Of a stretch of DNA of 33,737 bases, positions 1 through 9,746 are shown one piece after another. Source of the DNA: Spirochaetales bacterium (lineage in GTDB: Bacteria; Spirochaetota; Spirochaetia; SZUA-6; DRHE01); NCBI GenBank assembly GCA_016935715.1, contig JAFGQJ010000112.1, positions 1-33,737 of the forward strand, in the 5' to 3' direction. Under the pieces are notes generated by a model. That model saw only the letters and a list, made by a program, of their open reading frames with translations. It made no database searches and was not told the origin of the DNA. How positions within the stretch are numbered: position 1 is the first letter of the stretch; every line of letters starts with the position of its first letter. The translations under genes were made by a program, and so were the position numbers.

Positions 1-60
1 CCGTGATTGCAGGACCGAGCCGGAATGTGGTATAAGGGTCGGGAGAGGTGGGATGAGCTC

Positions 61-381
61 ATGCAGGAAATCGTAACCAAGGTACTGGAAGCCGAGCAGG
101 CCGCGGAGCAGCGCATCCAGGAAGCCCGCAGCAAAGCCGCAGAGATCCGCGCCCGGTCGGATCGGGATGTCCAGGCCCGGCTGCAGGAGGCCCGCGAGCA
201 GGCGGGAAAGCGATCCCAGGAGATCCTGGAAAAAGCCCGCGCTCAGGTCCGGGCGGAGCATGACAAGTCCCTGAAGCAGGCCCAGGGAGAGAGCCGGGAG
301 TTTTTTCAAAGCCACGAACATGACATCGAACGCGCCGCGGAGGCGGTGATCAGGCTGGTCACGGCTTCGGAGTGGTCTTGA
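61..381 (+). CDS. V-type ATPase subunit G/H-like coiled-coil stalk protein
   Basis: Ala/Glu/Arg/Gln-rich coiled coil (MQEIVTKVLEAEQAAEQRIQEARSKAAEIRA...) directly upstream of the V-ATPase genes; ATG at 61 preceded by a purine-rich RBS. The track start at 7 is TTG and less likely. Confidence 0.7.
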   Translation: MQEIVTKVLEAEQAAEQRIQEARSKAAEIRARSDRDVQARLQEAREQAGKRSQEILEKARAQVRAEHDKSLKQAQGESREFFQSHEHDIERAAEAVIRLVTASEWS

Positions 382-471
382 GGATCTGCGCGCGCCCTGG
401 ACGCGCTCCGGTTTCGCGGTACCGGAAGGTTCCGCGAAGCCCACAGATTCGATCACGGCTGTGCGGAACGG

Positions 472-1551
472 GTGAGGATTGTGGCAGGACCCCTTAAAAC
501 CTACGCCTTCATCAATGCCAAGCTGCGGACCCGGATCAGCAAGATCCTGCCGCAGGAGTTCATCCGGCAGCTGGTGCGCTCCCGCTCCCTGGCGGAGAGC
601 GTGCAGATGCTGGCGGAAACGGATTTCGCGCCGGTGCAGAAAATCTACGAACAAACGGGGGACATCAAAAGCGCGGAGCTCGAGATGCTCTCCGAAGAGC
701 TGGCGATCTACCTGGAGCTGGAGAAGCTGGTGGAAGAGGAGGTGCGCGGCTTCGTTCACGCCCTCAGCATGCGCTTCGAGACGGAAAACCTGAAAAACGC
801 ACTGCGCCTCTGGTTCGACAGGCGGATCCGGGGACGAAGCATCGAGGATGCGCTGAGCTATCTTCTGCGTGAACCGATCCATCACCCCATCGACCTCGAT
901 GCAGTGATCCACGCCGACACGCTGGAGCAGGCCGCCGAACGGCTGCAGGCCACCCCCTACGGCGCAATCGTGCGGCAGCACGCGGGACGGGTTATGGAGG
1001 ACTCCAGCCTGTTTTCACTGGAGCTGGCCCTGGACCGGTTCCAGTTCGGACGTCTGGTGCAGGCGGCGGATCAGCTTACGCCCCGAGACCGGGACATCGC
1101 CCAGCGCCTGATCGGGGTGGAAATCGATCTGCAGAATATCGGCTGGCTGATCCGTTTCAAGCACTTCTACTCCCTGGATGTGGAGCAGGCGCTTGGCAGC
1201 ACCCTTCCCGGGGGGTTGAACCTGGCTCCGGAGCTGATGCGGGCCAGCTACGAGTCGGAGCACACCGATCGGGAGATCTCCACCCTGGTGGGAAGGCGCT
1301 ACCCGGAGATCGCTCCCCTGCTGGCCTCCCGGGATCAGACCAGGATCACCTCCCGCCTGACCATGATCGAACGAGTCCTCGGGCAGATCATGACGATCGA
1401 GGTGCGAAAAATCCTGGCCGGCTACCCCTTCACAATCGGAATCATTATGGCCTATTTTATTCTCAAGAGCGACGAGATGCGAAAAATCATGACCGTTCTG
1501 AACGCCAAGTTCTACGAATGGCCGGAGGAAAGCATCCTGGCACTGATCTAG
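472..1551 (+). CDS. V-type ATP synthase subunit C
   Basis: ORF 359 aa, GTG start; family-like C/d subunit sequence (KTYAFINAKLRTRISKIL...; NLKNALRLWFDRR...); position in V-ATPase operon. Confidence 0.85.
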   Translation: MRIVAGPLKTYAFINAKLRTRISKILPQEFIRQLVRSRSLAESVQMLAETDFAPVQKIYEQTGDIKSAELEMLSEELAIYLELEKLVEEEVRGFVHALSMRFETENLKNALRLWFDRRIRGRSIEDALSYLLREPIHHPIDLDAVIHADTLEQAAERLQATPYGAIVRQHAGRVMEDSSLFSLELALDRFQFGRLVQAADQLTPRDRDIAQRLIGVEIDLQNIGWLIRFKHFYSLDVEQALGSTLPGGLNLAPELMRASYESEHTDREISTLVGRRYPEIAPLLASRDQTRITSRLTMIERVLGQIMTIEVRKILAGYPFTIGIIMAYFILKSDEMRKIMTVLNAKFYEWPEESILALI

Positions 1552-1558
1552 AGGCGCT

Positions 1559-3583
1559 ATGATCTTCACCGAACCGATGCAGCAGGTCGTGGCCGTGGTT
1601 CTCGATCACCACGCCGACGCGGTAACCAAGGAGCTTCTGCGCCTTGGGCTGCTTCACTTCGTGAGCATTACCGAGGTCGACCGGGAGGTGGGCGCGAAGG
1701 TGGAGGCGGTGGTGCCGGCGCTGGCAGAAGCGGGAATCACGGAGATACGCCGGCGGATAGAGGGTTTCTTCGCCATGGTGAAGGAGAAACCTCCGACAGG
1801 AGAGGACCTCAAGGTGGAGGATCTGCAGGCGGTCGACCTGGATGAAACGACCAGGGTTCTCGATACCCTGGCCGCTTCGGTTCAGGAAATCCGGGATCGC
1901 CAGAACGTCCGCCAGCAGGAAATCCTCCGGCTTCAGGATATCCAGCGGCAGCTGCAGATGTTCGGCAACCTGAGCGAGGTGGTGGAAGCCCGCTCCCAGT
2001 ATTCCTTCCTCAGTGTCCATACCGGCTCCATCCGCAGCTCCCTTCTCGAGCCCTTCGAGCAGGCCCTGGCAGAAGTTCCGAACGTGGTGATGGAGATGGG
2101 TGCCCAGGACAACCGGACCCTGCTGCTTCTGATCGCCATGAAGCGAGACGAGGGACAGCTGGACCACGTGCTGGACAAGTTCGAGTGGACCGACGTTCAT
2201 CTCCCCCGGGAACTGTCCGGAAAAAAGGAACAGGTACGGGAGGAATTGGAGAACAAGCTGCGGCTTCTGAAGGACGAGCAGGAACAGCTGAGATCTCGGG
2301 CGGAATCTCTGGTCCGGGAGAAGCTTCCAGCCCTGGAGCAGATGTGGAGAAACCTGCGTCTCAATGAGCTCTACGCGCGCGTGCAGTCCTTCTTCAGCAA
2401 GACCGCCCGAACCGTCATATTTTCAGGGTGGCTGCCTTCCGGTAAACGGCCCGTCGTGACCGAGGCGGTGCGCCGCGTCACCGACGGCCAGTGCTATCTG
2501 GAATGGCACCGGGGGCGGGAGGTTTCCAGGGAGCATCCGGCTTCGGTGCCGGTTCAGATGCACAATCCCCGCTTCCTCTCCCCCTTCCAGATGCTGGTCA
2601 CCAACTATTCGGTCCCGGAGTACGGCACCATCGATCCCACGCCCCTGGTGGCCGTGGCCTACCTGATCATGTTCGGCCTGATGTTCGGCGACGCCGGGCA
2701 CGGCGCAGTATTGATCCTGGTGGGAGCGCTCGGCTCCATTTTGAACCGGGACGCTCGTCAGGGGGTGCGCGACCTTCTGCGCCTGATCGCCTACTGCGGA
2801 GGTGCCGCTGTGGTCGCCGGCGTCCTGTTCGGCTCGTATTTCGGAATGCAGTGGTTTGAACCTCTGTGGTTCGACTACCACGCGGTGGTGGCCGGACACG
2901 GGGGAGGGGGTCTGGTGAGCGATATCTACGGGATCCTGGTGATCACCATCTATTTCGGCATCGCCGTCATCGCCCTGGGGCTGGCGCTCAACTGGATCAA
3001 CTGCGTGGCCAAACGGAGATGGTTTCGACTGATCTTCGACAAGGGAGGCCTGATCGGCGGCTGGATCTACGCGGCCGGGGTGTACGCGGCCACGTACTTC
3101 GTCAGGCATGATTACAGGCAGCTGCCTGACGCAAATCTTCTCATTTTCCTGATCGGCATCCCCGTGCTGATCCTGACCCTCAAGCCGGCGCTGGAGTACC
3201 TGCTTCACAAGCCGCGCAAACCCTTCACCCTGCTCACCCCGGTGGATTTTTTCATGGAATGGATCGTGGAGATCCTGGAGATCTTCTCCGGCTACCTTGC
3301 CAACACCCTCTCCTTCATGCGGGTGGCGGGCCTGGGAATCGCCCACGTCAGCCTGATGATGGCTTTCTTCTCGATCGCCGGCATGATCGGCGGACCTTCC
3401 GGGAGCTTCACCGTTGGTTCCTATCTCGTCTTGATCGCCGGCAACGTACTGGTTATCCTTCTGGAGGGTTTGTCCGCGGGAATCCAGTCATTGAGGCTGA
3501 ACTACTACGAGTTCTTCTCCAAATATTTCAGCGGCTCCGGACGGGCCTATGCCCCGGTGTCGCTGCATAAAACTTCTGCTTAG
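1559..3583 (+). CDS. V-type ATP synthase subunit I
   Basis: 674 aa; cytoplasmic coiled-coil N-half then multiple TM helices, with MFGDAGHGAVL and LSFMRVAGLGIAHVSL motifs typical of subunit I/a. Confidence 0.93.
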   Translation: MIFTEPMQQVVAVVLDHHADAVTKELLRLGLLHFVSITEVDREVGAKVEAVVPALAEAGITEIRRRIEGFFAMVKEKPPTGEDLKVEDLQAVDLDETTRVLDTLAASVQEIRDRQNVRQQEILRLQDIQRQLQMFGNLSEVVEARSQYSFLSVHTGSIRSSLLEPFEQALAEVPNVVMEMGAQDNRTLLLLIAMKRDEGQLDHVLDKFEWTDVHLPRELSGKKEQVREELENKLRLLKDEQEQLRSRAESLVREKLPALEQMWRNLRLNELYARVQSFFSKTARTVIFSGWLPSGKRPVVTEAVRRVTDGQCYLEWHRGREVSREHPASVPVQMHNPRFLSPFQMLVTNYSVPEYGTIDPTPLVAVAYLIMFGLMFGDAGHGAVLILVGALGSILNRDARQGVRDLLRLIAYCGGAAVVAGVLFGSYFGMQWFEPLWFDYHAVVAGHGGGGLVSDIYGILVITIYFGIAVIALGLALNWINCVAKRRWFRLIFDKGGLIGGWIYAAGVYAATYFVRHDYRQLPDANLLIFLIGIPVLILTLKPALEYLLHKPRKPFTLLTPVDFFMEWIVEILEIFSGYLANTLSFMRVAGLGIAHVSLMMAFFSIAGMIGGPSGSFTVGSYLVLIAGNVLVILLEGLSAGIQSLRLNYYEFFSKYFSGSGRAYAPVSLHKTSA

Positions 3584-3592
3584 GAGGAAGGG

Positions 3593-3967
3593 GTGGAAAA
3601 AACAAACAGAACGAGATTCAGACGGAAGATCTTCTTGAGCCTGGTCTTTCTTTTTGCCTTCTTCGTCATGTTCGGGATGGTCTCGGTGGTGCGGGTCTTC
3701 GCCCAGGAACAGGCACCGCCGGCCGAGGTGGAGATGACCGCCGAACGCGCTTCGGTGGCCCGCTTCGGCCTGATGGCCGCAGCCATCGCGTTCGGTTTCG
3801 GCGCGATCGGTGCCGGCATAGCCATCGCCAACGTGGGGGCGGCCGCCATGGGCGCCATCGGTGAGAGGCCGGAGATTGCCAGCCAGGCCCTGATCTTCAT
3901 AGCCCTGGCCGAAGGTCTGGTGGTCTTCGGATTCATCACCGCTCTGATGATCCTGGGGAGAATATAG
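3593..3967 (+). CDS. V-type ATP synthase subunit K (proteolipid)
   Basis: 124 aa; N-terminal signal-like segment then a two-helix proteolipid with TM2 carboxylate (ALIFIALAEGLVVFGF); GTG start after GGAGGAAG. Confidence 0.92.
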   Translation: MEKTNRTRFRRKIFLSLVFLFAFFVMFGMVSVVRVFAQEQAPPAEVEMTAERASVARFGLMAAAIAFGFGAIGAGIAIANVGAAAMGAIGERPEIASQALIFIALAEGLVVFGFITALMILGRI

Positions 3968-3985
3968 GACGATAGGCTCGAGAGA

Positions 3986-4291
3986 ATGCGCTACTTCATC
4001 ATCGGGGATGAGGATGCCGTGCTCGGTTTCGGACTGGTCGGTGTGGCAGGAACGGCCGCCACCAGCGTCGCTCAGGCCCAGGAGGCCTTTAACGCGGCCA
4101 TGGAGCAGTCGGACATCGGGATCATCATCATCACCGAGCGGGTGGCCGATCTGATTCGTCCCCAGGTGGATCGCTTCATCTTCACCCGGAATTTCCCGCT
4201 GATCGTGGAGATCCCGGACCGGCAGGGACCTCTTCCCGGTAAACCGGGAATCCGGGAGATGGTCAACCAGGCAATAGGTATCAAGCTATGA
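3986..4291 (+). CDS. V-type ATP synthase subunit F
   Basis: 101 aa; MRYFIIGDEDAVLGFGLVGVAG...IGIIIITERVADLIR is typical of subunit F. Confidence 0.92.
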   Translation: MRYFIIGDEDAVLGFGLVGVAGTAATSVAQAQEAFNAAMEQSDIGIIIITERVADLIRPQVDRFIFTRNFPLIVEIPDRQGPLPGKPGIREMVNQAIGIKL

Positions 4292-4956
4292 GCGATCGCA
4301 GGAGGCGGAACCAGCAGGCGGAGCAGGACACGGAGCAGCAGGCGGATCTGATCGACGGCATCGCTCAGGATGCCGGGGCGGAGGCTGAGAAGATCATCAG
4401 CGAAGCCGAAAAAGCGGCGGAGGAGCGGATCCGGGCCGCCGAGGAACAGGCCAGGGCCGTGGTCCAGCAGGCGGAGAGCAGGGCCGAGGAACAAGCGGAG
4501 CGCATCCGTACTCAATCCGCCTCCTCACTGCTCATGGAGCACCGGCGCACGCACTTGAAGCTGCAGGAGCAGGTGGTTCAGGAGGTGCTCTCCCGGGTTC
4601 GGCAGCAGCTCGCCGGGATGATCGGCAAGCCGGCGTACCGGGAGGTGCTGCTGGCCTGGATCGTGGAAGGGGCGATCGGACTGGATGTGGAGCAAGCGAC
4701 CGTGAACGCCTCCGCGGCCGAACGGAAGCAGATCGACAAACGGCTGCTTCAGGATGCCCAGGGCAAGGTCGCGGAGCTCACGGGGAGGAAGGTGAGCCTG
4801 ACCCTGGCGGAGGACGGTCCCCTGATCCCCCAGGGGGTGGTGCTGAAGGCCGCGGACGGACGGGTGGAGTTCAACAATCAGGTGGCCACCAGGCTGCTGC
4901 GCCGGCAGTCGGAAATTCGCAAAATGATCCAAGATATAATATGGAAGAACGAATAA
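4288..4956 (+). CDS. V-type ATP synthase subunit E
   Basis: 222 aa; coiled-coil N-half, ATGA overlap with subunit F stop, operon position. Confidence 0.88.
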   Translation: MSDRRRRNQQAEQDTEQQADLIDGIAQDAGAEAEKIISEAEKAAEERIRAAEEQARAVVQQAESRAEEQAERIRTQSASSLLMEHRRTHLKLQEQVVQEVLSRVRQQLAGMIGKPAYREVLLAWIVEGAIGLDVEQATVNASAAERKQIDKRLLQDAQGKVAELTGRKVSLTLAEDGPLIPQGVVLKAADGRVEFNNQVATRLLRRQSEIRKMIQDIIWKNE

Positions 4957-6719
4957 TCGGACAGGTAAGGCGGGTCAACGGTCCGGTCATCGAAGCCGCC
5001 GGCGTCAGCGACGCCATGATGCTGGAGCTGGTGCGGGTGGGGGAGGTGCGCCTGGTCGGGGAGGTCATCAAGCTGGCCGGAAATCGGGCCATCATCCAGG
5101 TCTACGAGGACACCACCGGAATCGCTCCGGGAGACAACATCTTCGGTTCCGGAAGTCCCCTGTCCGTGGAGCTGGGCCCGGGATTGATCGGGACCATATA
5201 CGACGGCATCCAGCGGCCCCTGGAGCGAATCCTGGCCCTGTCCGGAAACTTCATCGAGAGGGGCATCCGCGCAGCCTCCCTGGATCGGGAGAAGAAGTGG
5301 CTGTTCCATCCGGCCGATCTTGCTGCCGGCTCTCAGGTGAGCGGAGGCGTCGTTGTCGGCACGGTGCAGGAAACCGAGCGGATCGAACACCGCATCCTGC
5401 TTCCCCCCGACGCGGGGGGAACATTGAAGTCCCTGGCCGTCGAAGGGGAGTACACGGTGGAAGAGCCGATCGCCCTGATCGAAAGCGAAGGCGGGGAGCG
5501 GGCCGTGCCCATGATGCAGCGCTGGCCCATCCGCACCCCCAGACCCACGGGCGAACGACTGCCGGCGAACCGCCCCCTGATTACCGGGCAGAGGGTCATC
5601 GACACCCTCTTTCCCGTAGTCCGGGGAGGCACCGTGGCCATCCCGGGGGGGTTCGGGACGGGCAAGACCATGACCCAGCATGCCATCGCCAAGTGGTGCG
5701 ACGCGCAGATCATCGTGTACATCGGCTGCGGCGAGCGGGGCAACGAGATGACCGACGTTCTCAGCGAATTTCCCAAGCTCATCGATCCCCGAACCGGGCG
5801 CAGCCTGATGGAGCGCACCGTGCTGATAGCCAACACCTCGAACATGCCCGTGTCCGCCCGGGAAGCCTCGATCTACACCGGGGCGACCCTGGCCGAGTAC
5901 TACCGCGACCAGGGCTACGACGTGGCGGTCATGGCGGACTCCACCTCCCGCTGGGCCGAGGCGCTGCGGGAGCTCTCGGGGCGCATGGAGGAGATGCCGG
6001 CGGAGGAGGGCTTTCCCGCCTACCTGCCCACCCGCATAGCCGAGTTTTACGAGCGGGCCGGATCCATGAACACTCTGGCCGGCCAGAGAGGCTCGGTATC
6101 CATGGTGGGGGCGGTGTCCCCTCCCGGGGGGGATTTCTCCGAGCCGGTGACCCAGCACACCAAACGCTTCGTACGCTGCTTCTGGGCTCTGGACCGCCAG
6201 CTGGCCAACGCCCGCCACTACCCGGCCATCTCCTGGCTGGAGAGCTACAGCGAGTACGTAGAGGAGGTCACCCCCTGGTGGGAGCAGGAAGTGGGAGGCG
6301 ATTGGACGAAGGACCGGGCGGAGATCCTGGATCTGCTGCACCGGGAGGTGAGGCTGCAGCAGGTGGTCAAGCTGGTCGGGCCCGATGCCCTGCCGGACAG
6401 CCAGCGATTCGTAATCGAAGTCTGCTCCCTGTTCAAGAACGCCTTCCTGCAGCAGAATGCCTTCGACGACGTGGACCGCTACTCCACGGTGGACAAGCAG
6501 AGCCGGATGCTCGCCATCATTTTGACCTACTGGCGCCGGGGGGCCGAGGCGATCCGGCGGGGGATGACCCTGGTCCGGCTGAGGCGCATGAAGGTGCTCC
6601 AGGACGTGGTGAAGATGAAGTTCACGATCGCCAATGACGATGCCCGGGGCTTCGACAAGCTGGCCGCCCGCCTTGAGCGCTCCCTCGATCAGCTGGAGGA
6701 GATCTATGAGGAAAAGTAA
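4941..6719 (+). CDS. V-type ATP synthase subunit A (catalytic)
   Basis: 592 aa; P-loop [41 protein letters not shown]. Confidence 0.97.
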   Translation: MEERIIGQVRRVNGPVIEAAGVSDAMMLELVRVGEVRLVGEVIKLAGNRAIIQVYEDTTGIAPGDNIFGSGSPLSVELGPGLIGTIYDGIQRPLERILALSGNFIERGIRAASLDREKKWLFHPADLAAGSQVSGGVVVGTVQETERIEHRILLPPDAGGTLKSLAVEGEYTVEEPIALIESEGGERAVPMMQRWPIRTPRPTGERLPANRPLITGQRVIDTLFPVVRGGTVAIPGGFGTGKTMTQHAIAKWCDAQIIVYIGCGERGNEMTDVLSEFPKLIDPRTGRSLMERTVLIANTSNMPVSAREASIYTGATLAEYYRDQGYDVAVMADSTSRWAEALRELSGRMEEMPAEEGFPAYLPTRIAEFYERAGSMNTLAGQRGSVSMVGAVSPPGGDFSEPVTQHTKRFVRCFWALDRQLANARHYPAISWLESYSEYVEEVTPWWEQEVGGDWTKDRAEILDLLHREVRLQQVVKLVGPDALPDSQRFVIEVCSLFKNAFLQQNAFDDVDRYSTVDKQSRMLAIILTYWRRGAEAIRRGMTLVRLRRMKVLQDVVKMKFTIANDDARGFDKLAARLERSLDQLEEIYEEK

Positions 6720-8133
6720 AAACTCCACCGGCGATTTGGAAGAGGCCCAGAAGCGCCTTCTGGCCGGCCGGGAGTACATCGGGGTGGATCGCATCGAGGG
6801 ACCCCTGGTGTTCGTGCGCAACACACACCCGGTGGGCTACCGGGACCTGGTGGAATGCGTGGATCCCGGCGGGGATACCCGGCTGGGCATCGTCCTGGAC
6901 ACTTCCGCGGACATCGTGGTGGTGCAGGTGTTCGCCGGTACTTCGGGGCTGACCATGCCGGGAACCCACGTCCGCTTCCGGGGGGAGCCCCATACCCTCC
7001 CGGTCAGCGACAGGATGCTGGGACGGGTGTTCAACGGCCTGGGCCGGCCGATCGACGGCGGTCCTCCCCCCATCGGAGAGGAGCAGCTGGACGTCAACGG
7101 CAGGCCGATCAATCCCACCGCAAGGGAGTATCCGCGGGATTTCATTCAGACCGGAATATCCGCCATCGACGGCATGAACACGCTGATTCGCGGTCAGAAG
7201 CTGCCGATCTTCTCCGGCAACGGGCTGCCCCACAACGCCCTGGCCGCCCAGATCGCCCGGCAGGCCAAGATCCGCGGGGAGGAGAGCCGTTTCGCCGTGG
7301 TCTTCGCCGCCATGGGGGTCAAGCACGATGTGGCCCGTTTCTTCATCGACAGTTTCGAAAGCTCCGGGGTCCTGGAGAACGTGGCCCTGTTTCTCTCCCT
7401 GGCCGACGATCCTTCCATAGAGCGGCTGATCACACCGAGAACCGCCCTTACCCTGGCCGAATACCTGGCCTTCACAAAAGACATGCACGTCCTGGTGATC
7501 ATGACCGACATGTCCAACTACTGCGAGGCCCTGCGGGAGATCTCCACCATCAGGGGGGAGATCCCCTCCCGCAAAGGCTACCCCGGCTACCTGTACTCCG
7601 ACCTGGCGGAGATCTACGAGCGTTCAGGCATGATCAAAGGGTTTACCGGGTCCATAACCCAGGTGCCGATCCTGACCATGCCCAACGACGACATCTCTCA
7701 TCCCATTCCGGATCTGACCGGCTATATAACCGAGGGACAGATCGTGTTCGAGCGGGAGATGGATGCCAGGGGCATCTATCCCCCCGTTGCCGGGCTTCCC
7801 TCCCTGTCCCGGCTGATGAAGGACGGGATCGGCGAAGGCATGACCCGGGCTGATCATCCCCACCTGGCCAGCCAGCTGTTCGCCGCTTACAGCTACGTCA
7901 AGGACGTGCGCAACCTGGCCTCGGTGATCGGAGAGGAGGAACTGACTCCCCTCGATCATCAATACCTCGAGTTCGGGGAGAGCTTTGAACGCAAGTTCGT
8001 CAGCCAGACGAAGAGCGAGGAGCGCACCATCGAAGAGACTCTGGAGCTGGGCTGGGAGGCCTTGAGGCTTCTTCCGGTGGAGGAGCTGCACCGGGTCAGT
8101 GAAGAGGAGATCGAGAAGTACTACGGGGGATAG
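6706..8133 (+). CDS. V-type ATP synthase subunit B
   Basis: Internal ATG ([15 protein letters not shown]...) follows GGAGGAG and overlaps the 3' end of A by 14 bp; motifs [51 protein letters not shown]. Track start 6634 is probably too far upstream. Confidence 0.95.
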   Translation: MRKSKNSTGDLEEAQKRLLAGREYIGVDRIEGPLVFVRNTHPVGYRDLVECVDPGGDTRLGIVLDTSADIVVVQVFAGTSGLTMPGTHVRFRGEPHTLPVSDRMLGRVFNGLGRPIDGGPPPIGEEQLDVNGRPINPTAREYPRDFIQTGISAIDGMNTLIRGQKLPIFSGNGLPHNALAAQIARQAKIRGEESRFAVVFAAMGVKHDVARFFIDSFESSGVLENVALFLSLADDPSIERLITPRTALTLAEYLAFTKDMHVLVIMTDMSNYCEALREISTIRGEIPSRKGYPGYLYSDLAEIYERSGMIKGFTGSITQVPILTMPNDDISHPIPDLTGYITEGQIVFEREMDARGIYPPVAGLPSLSRLMKDGIGEGMTRADHPHLASQLFAAYSYVKDVRNLASVIGEEELTPLDHQYLEFGESFERKFVSQTKSEERTIEETLELGWEALRLLPVEELHRVSEEEIEKYYGG

Positions 8134-8135
8134 GA

Positions 8136-8774
8136 TTGCCGAACGTAGCGCCGACCAAAACCAACCTCCTGCGCATCCGCAATGAGCTGGAGTTCGCCCG
8201 CCTGGGGCACGAGCTGCTGGATCAGAAGCGCAACATCCTGGTCATCGAGCTGCTCAACCTGGTGGACCAGGCGGTTGACTTCCAGGAGCGCGTGATCAAG
8301 GCCCTGGAAGAGGCGTACCGGACCCTGGAACAGGCGGTGCTGCGCATGGGCAAGCTGCGGGTGTCGAATCTGGCCAGCGCGGTGAACATCCGCACGGAGA
8401 TCGAGCTCAAGACCCGCCGGGTGATGGGGGTGCGGCTTCCGGTCGTGGAGACCAGCTTTGCGGAGCATCCACCGTACTTCAGCCCGCTGGGCACCAGTTT
8501 CTGGATCGACAACTCCCTTGAGGAGTTCAAGGAAGCCCTGCAGCTGATGGGACGGCTGGCGGAGCTGAAGATCTCGATCATCCGCCTGGCCGCGGAGGTG
8601 CGCAAGACGATCCGAAAAGTCAATGCACTGGAGAAGATCGCCATTCCCGACCTGGAGCAGACGGTGGGCTTCATCCAGAACAGGCTGGAGGAGAACGAGC
8701 GGGACATGTTCGTTCTGATGAAGATGGTGAAGAACCGTCTGGAAGCAAAGGAGCAAGCGGAGCGAGGAGCATGA
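8136..8774 (+). CDS. V-type ATP synthase subunit D
   Basis: 212 aa; NVAPTKTNLLRIRNELEFARLGHELLDQKRNIL...VNALEKIAIPDLEQTVGFIQNRLEENERD; TTG start. Confidence 0.95.
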   Translation: MPNVAPTKTNLLRIRNELEFARLGHELLDQKRNILVIELLNLVDQAVDFQERVIKALEEAYRTLEQAVLRMGKLRVSNLASAVNIRTEIELKTRRVMGVRLPVVETSFAEHPPYFSPLGTSFWIDNSLEEFKEALQLMGRLAELKISIIRLAAEVRKTIRKVNALEKIAIPDLEQTVGFIQNRLEENERDMFVLMKMVKNRLEAKEQAERGA

Positions 8775-9259
8775 ACGGTCCGATTAAAAAGATTCTCGTA
8801 TACGTCGATGGAACCGAGGGCTCGATCACCGCGGCCCAGTATGCGGTCGTGTTGAGCCGTACGCTTCGTGCCGACCTGGCCGCGTTGTACGTGGTCAACA
8901 CGCGGGCGCTGGATGACCTGCTCAAGGCCCGGATTTTCATCAAGGCCGAGGAGGAGGAGTACAAGCGCGACCTGGAAGCGGACGCCAACCGCTATCTGAA
9001 CCACGTGCAGAGCCTGGCCCGCAAGAAGGGGCTGGCCATCGAAACGGTCAGCGTCAGTGGAGCCGTCCATCAGGAGATCAAAAAGTACGTGCAGGAGAAG
9101 GACATCGATCTTCTGGTGATCGGCGAGCTGTCCCACGTGCGCAGCCGCCGGGATGAGTTCTACAATGAGGCCGAGCGGGCCATGCGCAGCGTTGCCTGCT
9201 CCGTGCTGATCGTGAAAGATGAAGACCGGGTTTGGGAACTTTACGACGCCCTGACCTGA
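8771..9259 (+). CDS. Universal stress protein (UspA) family protein
   Basis: 162 aa; KKILVYVDGTEGSITAAQYAVVLSRTL... DLLVIGELSH... SVACSVLIVKDE; ATGA overlap with subunit D. Confidence 0.85.
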   Translation: MNGPIKKILVYVDGTEGSITAAQYAVVLSRTLRADLAALYVVNTRALDDLLKARIFIKAEEEEYKRDLEADANRYLNHVQSLARKKGLAIETVSVSGAVHQEIKKYVQEKDIDLLVIGELSHVRSRRDEFYNEAERAMRSVACSVLIVKDEDRVWELYDALT

Positions 9260-9280
9260 GCTGTAGAGAAAGGATTGACT

Positions 9281-9730
9281 ATGGCACTAGTTGATTTGAT
9301 TCGACCGGAGGTTGTCAAGGTTCCCCTGGTCTCCACCACCAAACCGGAGGTGATTCGGGAGCTCGTGGAGTGCTTGAGGGACGCCGGCAAAATTTCGGAC
9401 GTGGAGTCGGTGTACGACGCCCTGATGAAGCGGGAGAGCATGGGTTCCACCGGTCTGGAGCAGGGCATCGCCGTACCCCACGCCAAGACCCCGGCCGTCA
9501 ACGCCCTGACCGTGGCGTTGGGCATCTCGCCCAGGGGAATCGATTTCCAGGCAATTGACGGCAACCCATCCAGGTTGTTCTTTCTGCTGCTCGCGCCGCC
9601 GGACCAGTCCGGTCCCCACATCGAGGCTCTGGCGGACATCGCCCGCATCACCAAAAGCCAGGCCTTCTGCCGCACCGTGATCGGCTCCACCTCTCCGCAG
9701 GAGGTGGTGGAGCTGTTCAGCGAAGATTGA
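9281..9730 (+). CDS. PTS EIIA domain protein (fructose/mannitol/PtsN-type EIIA-2)
   Basis: EIIA-2 motif MGSTGLEQGIAVPHAKT with the phospho-acceptor His; LFFLLLAP; ATG at 9281 preferred over TTG at 9275. Confidence 0.88.
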   Translation: MALVDLIRPEVVKVPLVSTTKPEVIRELVECLRDAGKISDVESVYDALMKRESMGSTGLEQGIAVPHAKTPAVNALTVALGISPRGIDFQAIDGNPSRLFFLLLAPPDQSGPHIEALADIARITKSQAFCRTVIGSTSPQEVVELFSED

Positions 9731-9746
9731 GCTCAAAGGATCTGAT

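Noticed and set aside
5297-6637. 446-aa plus-strand alternate-frame ORF inside subunit A
   Set aside because: Arg/Gly/Pro-rich frame-shadow composition
4878-6824. 648-aa minus-strand ORF antisense to V-ATPase subunit A
   Set aside because: GC-rich third-position artefact; low-complexity His/Gly/Pro/Gln-rich translation with no family motif, while the plus strand encodes an unambiguous ATPase subunit
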